Assembly: GCF_000485595.1 (NCBI RefSeq)
Contig: NW_014579161.1
Location: forward strand, 12,897 to 33,981
Length of the DNA stretch: 21,085 bases
Direction of reading: 5' to 3'
Source of the DNA: Priapulus caudatus
Taxonomy: Eukaryota; Priapulida; Priapulimorpha; Priapulimorphida; Priapulidae
Positions 18,501 through 21,085 of the stretch are shown piece by piece. A program made the position numbers and the translations under genes. Numbering within the stretch: the stretch's first letter is position 1; every line of letters begins with the position of its first letter. Under the pieces are notes generated by a model. The model had not been told where the DNA came from. It was given only the letters and a program-made list of their open reading frames with translations, and ran no database searches.

Positions 18501-19602
18501 TCAAGAAACTAGGGAGTGGGACATTAATATATTGATGATTAACCCATGCCAGCTACCAAAACAACAATAGTGTCAATAAACTAGTTAATGAAATCAAGAA
18601 ACTAGGGGGTGGGGCATTGAGATATTGATGATTAACCCATGCCAGCTACCGGGATGGAAAACAACGATAGTGTCAATAAACAATGAATTCAAGAAACTAG
18701 AGGGTGGAGCATTAATATAATATTGATGATTAACACGTTCAACGCTGCCCTGGTTAACAATGCACCTACCGCCCTGTGCTGAGATTTTCGCGTTTTTACC
18801 GCTTAGTCACCTATTACACAAAATGTTTTGGCAGGTTAACTAGCTATAAAATTATTTATAATTAGTGGCTAGTATAATATAGATATAAACTTACTCTCAG
18901 ACATCAAAACAACACCGAAATCTATCACCCGTGATCTATCAAATCAAACACAACTTTTAGACATAAAAACAACTTCACAACACACGGCGGTCAAACGCCC
19001 TTTGGCGAGGTGAACTAAAAACATTACCTCAGTCCCAAAAACTCCCAAAATAACGTTCCAAACAACAGTAATGTGTATAAATTATGTCATCTACTACTGG
19101 GGTTTATACAGTGACGCTATTAAATTGCTAAGCGTATAGCCCCTGCCATCTATAGGAGAACATAGTAAACGTTCCAAATTAATTATTATTTTTTTTTTTT
19201 TTGCCACGAGTATACTTGTGTTTCCGGCGCTGCGTTTTGCAGGTTCAAACGAGTATACTCGTGTTTCGCGTTGAACGTGTTAACCCATGCCAGCCCTACC
19301 CACGGAAAGGTCCCCAACCCTCCCCGCGGACCCACGCACCCCTCCACCCTCCCCGCGGACCCACGCACCCTCCACCCTCCCGCGGACCCACCTTTGCCGC
19401 AGCGTGTGCCGCCCTCGAAGCAGGAATCGTCCGTTGATGACTCCGAAGCGACGTAGGTGGTGCAGCTGCCACGAGTGCAGGACGCGCGGCGGGATGCCGC
19501 ACGACACGCAGAACGAGCGGTTCTGTAGGTGCAGACGCGCCGGACCGGTCGGCAGACGACTCTTGGTCGGCACGGTGACGACCTGAACGAGGAACTGTCG
19601 GT
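10303..19602 (-). CDS. IRS-like docking protein gene: PTB domain plus multi-YxxM tail (5' end off window, frame breaks present)
   Basis: Minus-strand multi-exon gene. Assigned exons, 5' to 3': 19392-19602, 18342-18464, 17698-17933, a disrupted central GC-rich region (about 17167 down to 13675), 13085-13668, 12574-12654, 11879-12098, 11394-11595 and 10303-10791. Phases agree at each assigned junction. An N-terminal IRS-type PTB domain binds phosphotyrosine on receptors. The tail has YVRM, YADM, YVEM, YLDM, YLVM, YLMM (twice) and YVKM, which are PI3-kinase p85 SH2 sites when phosphorylated. YVNP is Grb2-type, and TEYVSINLL near the C terminus is like the SHP2 site of IRS proteins. Serine-rich basic stretches (RSRSNS, SRKVSLP) look like Akt/PKA-type sites. 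The layout fits insulin/IGF signalling adaptors acting under the plasma membrane (IRS/chico). The FEGGTRCGK signature in the PTB is closer to DOK/FRS2, so a DOK-family protein is the alternative. A PH domain, expected upstream, was not found. Confidence 0.78.
10906..10985 (+). repeat. Dispersed repeat family 1, copy 2 (IRS-like gene intron)
   Basis: Matches 2281-2360 over the full 80 bp in the same orientation with a handful of differences. It lies in the last intron of the minus-strand gene. Confidence 0.8.
11103..11268 (+). repeat. Dispersed repeat family 2, copy 1 (last intron of IRS-like gene)
   Basis: About 166 bp, starting AAATCGT and ending AATTTAAC, matches 19757-19922 in the same orientation with scattered substitutions. 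Shared internal marks are CTTATCAGGT and GATACGTTTAGT. No coding. It is probably an old short interspersed element, since the two copies have different surroundings. Confidence 0.8.
11394..11595 (-). CDS. IRS-like gene exon with YVNP, YLDM and YLVM motifs
   Basis: The acceptor TTTTCCTCGCACAG and donor ATGAAG|GTAAGA frame 202 nt. The first base completes an Arg codon split with the upstream exon (CG|G); the exon ends in phase 0. It encodes [16 protein letters not shown] and DLYLVMDG. Confidence 0.85.
11879..12098 (-). CDS. IRS-like gene exon with DYARVNRK
   Basis: The acceptor CTCTCCGCAG and donor AGCCG|GTAGGTGG frame 220 nt. It starts with two bases completing a Gly codon and ends with two bases of an Arg codon, matching both neighbours. 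It encodes [20 protein letters not shown] and an acidic YHSDDE stretch, then a Gln run. The donor site overlaps an AGGTGGCGCT motif. Confidence 0.83.
12177..12535. repeat. (GTT)n/(GCT)n-rich intronic microsatellite
   Basis: Trinucleotide repeats, mainly GTT with GCT and GGT runs, fill the intron between the exons at 12098 and 12574. They create long poly-Asn/Thr/Leu/Val open frames that are not genes. A 36-bp segment (GTTGATGTCGCTGCTGCT-type) is duplicated near 12411-12470. Confidence 0.9.
12574..12654 (-). CDS. IRS-like gene small serine-rich exon
   Basis: The acceptor CTCATTTTGCAG and donor TCCAAAG|GTAAGG frame 81 nt: two bases completing an Ala codon, 26 codons, then one base of a Gly codon. 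It encodes [20 protein letters not shown] and then GTDTSK. Phase fits both flanking exons. Confidence 0.8.
12697..12897. repeat. (GGAT)n minisatellite in an intron
   Basis: About 200 bp of GGAT repeats with GGGT interruptions. Every forward frame is open (MDGWMDGW-type) and the reverse frames are HPSI-type; this is repeat translation, not protein. It lies in the intron between the exons at 12654 and 13085. Confidence 0.95.
13085..13668 (-). CDS. IRS-like gene exon with YVRM, YADM and YVEM
   Basis: The reading frame is open from the C6 run (13669-13674) to the donor CAGAAAG|GTGAGT, and its phase joins the exon at 12654 (G|CA, Ala). Motifs in order: DYVRMD, basic serine-rich RIRSRSNS and SRKVSLP, then LRRAKTF, EYADMN and DYVEMG. 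Three YxxM sites lie within about 135 residues. Upstream coding continues in a different frame (see 13675-14300). Confidence 0.8.
13675..14300 (-). pseudogene. IRS-like gene central coding, frame-disrupted part
   Basis: Coding-like sequence on the minus strand continues upstream of 13668 but in shifting frames. One frame carries [23 protein letters not shown] and, further upstream, [12 protein letters not shown]; another carries [15 protein letters not shown] and [15 protein letters not shown] third-frame reading near 14265 starts EYLMDGG followed by [10 protein letters not shown]. Adding one base to the C6 run would join the first frame to the YVRM frame. Whether this is a real disabled gene or an assembly with indels cannot be decided here; assembly error is more likely because flanking exons are intact and phase-consistent. 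Confidence 0.5.
14301..15458. other. GC-rich region, coding status unclear
   Basis: Very GC-rich DNA with many overlapping open frames on both strands, rich in Arg/Pro/Gly/Ala, as expected from composition alone. It lies where the IRS-like protein should have its long central region. A usable minus-strand acceptor (CTCACCTTGCAG, exon side at about 15459) borders it on the right. I could not assign a convincing single frame or any domain. Confidence 0.4.
15459..16075. repeat. Irregular 12-bp tandem array (TGAGACACTGTA)
   Basis: About 50 copies of TGAGACACTGTA and close variants over 617 bp. Copies differ mostly by single-base insertions or deletions rather than substitutions, so the phase wanders. 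A natural minisatellite would more often show shared variants. The pattern resembles uncorrected long-read sequence. It lies in a presumed intron of the IRS-like gene. Confidence 0.85.
16076..17167 (-). other. Probable central coding of the IRS-like gene, right-hand part (about 16.86-17.17 kb best supported)
   Basis: On the minus strand an acceptor GACGTGGCCAG (exon from 17167) or CGCCAG (exon from 17154) follows the exon at 17698-17933, which ends in phase 0. The phase-0 frame from 17167 starts [20 protein letters not shown] and continues Ser/Arg-rich until a stop near 16862. The alternative frame from 17154 is open to about 16477. Neither has a known domain, and the better-looking stretch switches frame near 17000. 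From 16076 to about 16450 nothing coding is evident. Assignment is tentative. Confidence 0.35.
17352..17540. repeat. 33-bp minisatellite in an IRS-like gene intron
   Basis: Six copies of a 33-bp unit starting GATGATGTCAGCAGTTACTG, the second shortened by six bases. Because 33 is a multiple of three, all frames stay open across it. Related half-units occur upstream at about 17190-17300. It sits between exon 17698-17933 and the next exon. Confidence 0.9.
17698..17933 (-). CDS. IRS-like gene exon just after the PTB domain (Ser/Pro-rich)
   Basis: The acceptor CCGTTGCCCAG and donor GAGAAG|GTAAAA frame 236 nt. Two bases complete a Cys codon (T|GC) from the PTB exon, then 78 codons end in phase 0. 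It encodes [20 protein letters not shown], then a Pro-rich stretch ending PPIPEK. This matches the low-complexity Ser/Pro linker that follows the PTB in IRS and DOK proteins. Confidence 0.8.
18044..18322. repeat. (CACG)n/(CA)n microsatellite next to the PTB exon donor
   Basis: CACGCA and GCCACACACGCA units repeat for ~280 bp and end about 20 bp from the donor of the exon 18342-18464. All three frames stay open on both strands because the repeat lacks stops; these frames are not genes. Confidence 0.93.
18342..18464 (-). CDS. IRS-like gene, second PTB exon
   Basis: The acceptor ATTGTTTTGGTAG and donor TTTTCAT|GTGAGT frame 123 nt. It encodes [19 protein letters not shown] and ends LYLRNFS. This is the last beta strand and C-terminal helix of a PTB domain (pattern G-x-G-[VLF]-[YF]-x-[LF], then QAEDMVAAF). 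It joins the upstream exon as G|CT (Ala) directly after FEGGTRCGK. Confidence 0.85.
18455..18733. repeat. Three tandem ~90-bp copies containing the PTB exon acceptor
   Basis: Units start with CCCATGCCAGCTACC at 18455, 18543 and 18636 and end GATGATTAA. The first unit includes the real 3' splice site (CAG|CTGGCATGGG on the minus strand) and the first ten bases of the exon. The other two copies repeat this decoy acceptor in the intron. A fourth partial copy resumes at 19284 after the TTAA element. Confidence 0.9.
18734..19279. mobile_element. TTAA-flanked 546-bp MITE, piggyBac-like
   Basis: Perfect 12-bp terminal inverted repeats CACGTTCAACGC (18734-18745) and GCGTTGAACGTG (19268-19279) are flanked on both sides by TTAA (18730-18733 and 19280-19283). 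TTAA target duplication with short inverted ends is the hallmark of the piggyBac superfamily. Near the right end two copies of a palindromic CGAGTATAC motif form subterminal repeats. There is no coding frame, so it is non-autonomous. The flanks GATGATTAA and TTAACCCATGCC rejoin to the exact junction sequence seen between the neighbouring tandem copies (18530 and 18625), giving an internal empty site. Confidence 0.85.
19318..19391. repeat. ~30-bp tandem repeat carrying copies of the PTB exon donor
   Basis: Three copies of CGCGGACCCAC (19325, 19355, 19381) sit in CCCTCCCCGCGGACCCACG-type units. On the minus strand each reads GTGGGTCCGCG. The copy at 19381-19391 is the 5' splice site actually used after FEGGTRCGK; the other two are decoys inside the intron. 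Confidence 0.85.
19392..19602 (-). CDS. IRS-like gene, first visible PTB exon (contains a one-base frame break)
   Basis: The acceptor is a (CT)n tract ending CGCACGCAG, with the exon from 19602. The donor is GGCAAAG|GTGGGT. The frame starts [15 protein letters not shown], then [12 protein letters not shown] and [14 protein letters not shown]: the early strands of an IRS/DOK-type PTB. The expected continuation FEGGTRCGK lies one frame over, because the CC at 19423-19424 (minus-strand sense) has one base too many. Without that base, the exon would also enter the next exon in the right phase. Earlier exons (PH domain expected) are not seen in the window. Confidence 0.75.
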
Positions 19603-19610
19603 CTGCGTGC

Positions 19611-19688
19611 GAGAGAGAGAGAGAGGGGAGAGGGTTAGTGTCAATGTATAGTGTGGGAGAAAGGGAGGGGGAGAGAGAGAGAAAGGAG

Positions 19689-19720
<32 letters not shown>

Positions 19721-19752
19721 ACAGAGAGAGAGAGAGAGACAGAGAGAAAGAG
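19611..19752. repeat. (GA)n microsatellite serving as the polypyrimidine tract of the PTB exon
   Basis: GAGA repeats on the + strand are CT repeats on the transcribed minus strand and end directly before the acceptor at 19603. Confidence 0.93.
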
Positions 19753-19756
19753 AATT

Positions 19757-19922
19757 AAATCGTCCAGGTTTTTTGGATTTTTAACAAATTGAGAAACAAT
19801 CTTATCAGGTGAGAATTTTACGATACGTTTAGTCTCGTTAGTTTTTACTTTTAATGTAAATAAATGGCAACAAAATTTTTACAAATTTTACGATAGAAAA
19901 TTCGTGACGTTGTCAATTTAAC
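19757..19922 (+). repeat. Dispersed repeat family 2, copy 2
   Basis: Matches 11103-11268 (see that entry) over ~166 bp in the same orientation. It lies in the region upstream of the PTB exon, presumably an intron of the same gene. Confidence 0.8.
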
Positions 19923-20465
19923 GATTAACGACTTACAACGCCACAGCAGCGCCTGTACGGATATATTGCAAAGGCTATAAAATCCGTCCACAGATGGCGC
20001 TGTTAGTCAATTCGTGACACTACATCAAGAAGGTAACCGCGCTGCTACACAAGATCAACACAAACACACATACATACACACGCACACACGCACACACACA
20101 GCAGATACACACACGCACACACATACGCACACACGCACGTACGCACACACAGATACACGGCGCGCGCACACAACACACACAGCACGCGCACACACACACA
20201 CACACGCACGCACGCACGCACACACACGCACAAACACGCACGCACGCACGCACACACACACACACACACACAGCTCCTGCAATGCATGCCGCAGCTCCTC
20301 TTCCTACTCACCATCCCAGTCTCTAACTCACTCCACCACACACGCCAACGCCCCGTCCGTCACCCCACCCACCTACGCTCGCAGCATCGCAGTCCCTATT
20401 CTAGCCACGGAGGGGAGGGTGGGGAGCGGAAACACGAGGGACGGGGAGGGAGGGTTCGTGGTTCC

Positions 20466-20603
20466 AGCCTTGGTTAAAGAGGTGGACGGGGGTGGAGGAA
20501 GAGGGGAGGGGAGGGAGGGGAGGGGAGGGAGCGGGAGGGGAGGGGAGGAGGGGAGGGGAGGGGAGGAGAAGAGGGAGGAGAGGGAGGGGAGGGGAGGGGT
20601 TCA
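20466..20603 (+). repeat. G-rich (GGGGA)n tract with G-quadruplex potential
   Basis: Repeated GGGG and GGG runs spaced by one to four bases over ~135 bp on the + strand satisfy the G3+N1-7 pattern many times. In the minus-strand gene this would be the template strand. Confidence 0.85.
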
Positions 20604-20674
20604 TTTGATGAAGCGTCAGGGGTCGTTGATCTATTATCTCTCCCCCTTCCCCCTTATCTGCCCCACCCTCACCA

Positions 20675-20851
20675 CGCAGCAGCAGCAGCAGCAGCAGCAT
20701 GCAGTAGTAGTAGTAGTAGTAGTAGTAGCAGCAGCAGCAGGCAGCAGCAACAGCAGCAGCAGCAGTAGCAGCAGCAACAGCAGCAGCAGCAGCAGCAGGT
20801 GCTAGTAGTAGTAGCAGCAGACAGCAGCCAGCAGCAGAAGGCAGCAGCAGC

Positions 20852-20907
<56 letters not shown>

Positions 20908-20917
20908 TAGTAGTAGT

Positions 20918-20955
<38 letters not shown>

Positions 20956-20982
20956 CAGCAGCAGCAGCAGCGCGCAGCAGCA
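20675..20982. repeat. (CAG)n/(TAG)n triplet-repeat tract
   Basis: Alternating blocks of CAG and TAG triplets over ~300 bp, with the longest pure TAG block at about 20853-20900. Translations are homopolymeric (Val, Ala, Leu, Tyr, Cys runs) and are not genes. Confidence 0.95.
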
Positions 20983-21085
20983 AACACTGTTAACGACGAC
21001 AGACACTCAGACAAGGCTACTGGCATCCGACATTACTGCGCATGCGTGGTGGACCCGCGATGCAGCGATGCGAGTAAGTGGTGAA

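Larger units (their letters stand above)
19923..21085. other. Simple-repeat-rich region, no exon found
   Basis: Contents in order: unique DNA with AGATGGCGCTG at 19992; (CA/CACG)n at about 20058-20272; GGGGA repeats at 20466-20603; (CAG)n/(TAG)n at 20675-20982; then ~100 bp of unique sequence. I looked on the minus strand for an upstream PH-domain exon and found none. A donor-like GGATG|GTGAGT near 20310 has no convincing frame before it. Confidence 0.6.

Noticed and set aside
20300-20345. Possible upstream (PH-domain) exon ending at a GGATG|GTGAGT donor on the minus strand
   Set aside because: The preceding sequence has in-frame stops or no PH-like pattern, and no acceptor fits.
20014-21026. 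Long Ala, Leu, Val, Tyr or Cys homopolymer frames
   Set aside because: They come from CA, GGGGA, CAG and TAG simple repeats, which lack stops in several frames.

Overview
This is a nuclear genome segment from an invertebrate animal, not a bacterial or viral sequence. It has spliceosomal introns with GT/AG borders, animal core-promoter elements, many microsatellites, MITE-like elements, and two animal gene families. The secreted leucine-rich-repeat (LRR) proteins on the left resemble the group that arthropod annotations often label 'oplophorus-luciferin 2-monooxygenase non-catalytic subunit-like'. Together with the TATA/Inr/DPE-like promoter, this makes an arthropod or other ecdysozoan the best guess, but the taxon cannot be fixed from sequence alone.

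Left part (1-6.1 kb, + strand): the last exon of one small secreted LRR protein (gene A, 515-654) is followed by a complete five-exon paralogue (gene B, coding 4121-5895, 386 aa) with its own promoter and a 5' UTR intron. The two genes share their last exon, their 3' UTRs and the DNA just beyond, so they are tandem duplicates. Gene B has a histidine tract in its last LRR. Upstream of its TATA box lie seven CACGTG palindromes, four of them in a duplicated ~41-bp module. The DNA between the genes is AT-rich and carries a near-perfect foldback repeat (932-1237) and a short inverted unit bounded by two CRE palindromes (1954-2043).

Middle part (6.1-10.3 kb): I see no convincing gene. It holds decayed copies of the LRR-cluster intergenic DNA, a 380-bp terminal-inverted-repeat element (7676-8055), a (TA)n tract, and a GC-rich block (9240-10150) that probably lies downstream of, or in the 3' UTR of, the next gene.

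Right part (10.3-19.6 kb, - strand): a long multi-exon gene for a docking/adaptor protein. An IRS-type PTB domain is encoded by the first two visible exons. A long, low-complexity tail follows, with at least eight YxxM motifs, YVNP (Grb2-type) and a YVSI motif close to the C terminus. This is the layout of insulin receptor substrates (IRS/chico), although the PTB signature itself looks closer to DOK/FRS2. Exon phases agree at every junction I could assign. Any upstream exons, such as a PH domain, would lie beyond the right edge; I could not find them in 19.6-21.1 kb.

Two small frame breaks are visible in this gene: one base too many in the PTB exon near 19423, and one too few in a C6 run at 13669-13674. 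The GC-rich stretch 13.7-17.2 kb shows repeated frame switching, and beside it is an irregular 12-bp tandem array. Uncorrected assembly errors are the simplest explanation. The introns are full of satellites, and one contains a TTAA-flanked 546-bp MITE whose empty site is preserved in neighbouring tandem-repeat copies. The far right (19.6-21.1 kb) is simple repeats.

I did not find evidence for a wholly new biological system. The most useful leads are the TTAA element with its built-in empty site, the tandemly duplicated splice-site regions of the same intron, the E-box promoter of the LRR gene, and the DOK-like PTB joined to an IRS-like YxxM tail.
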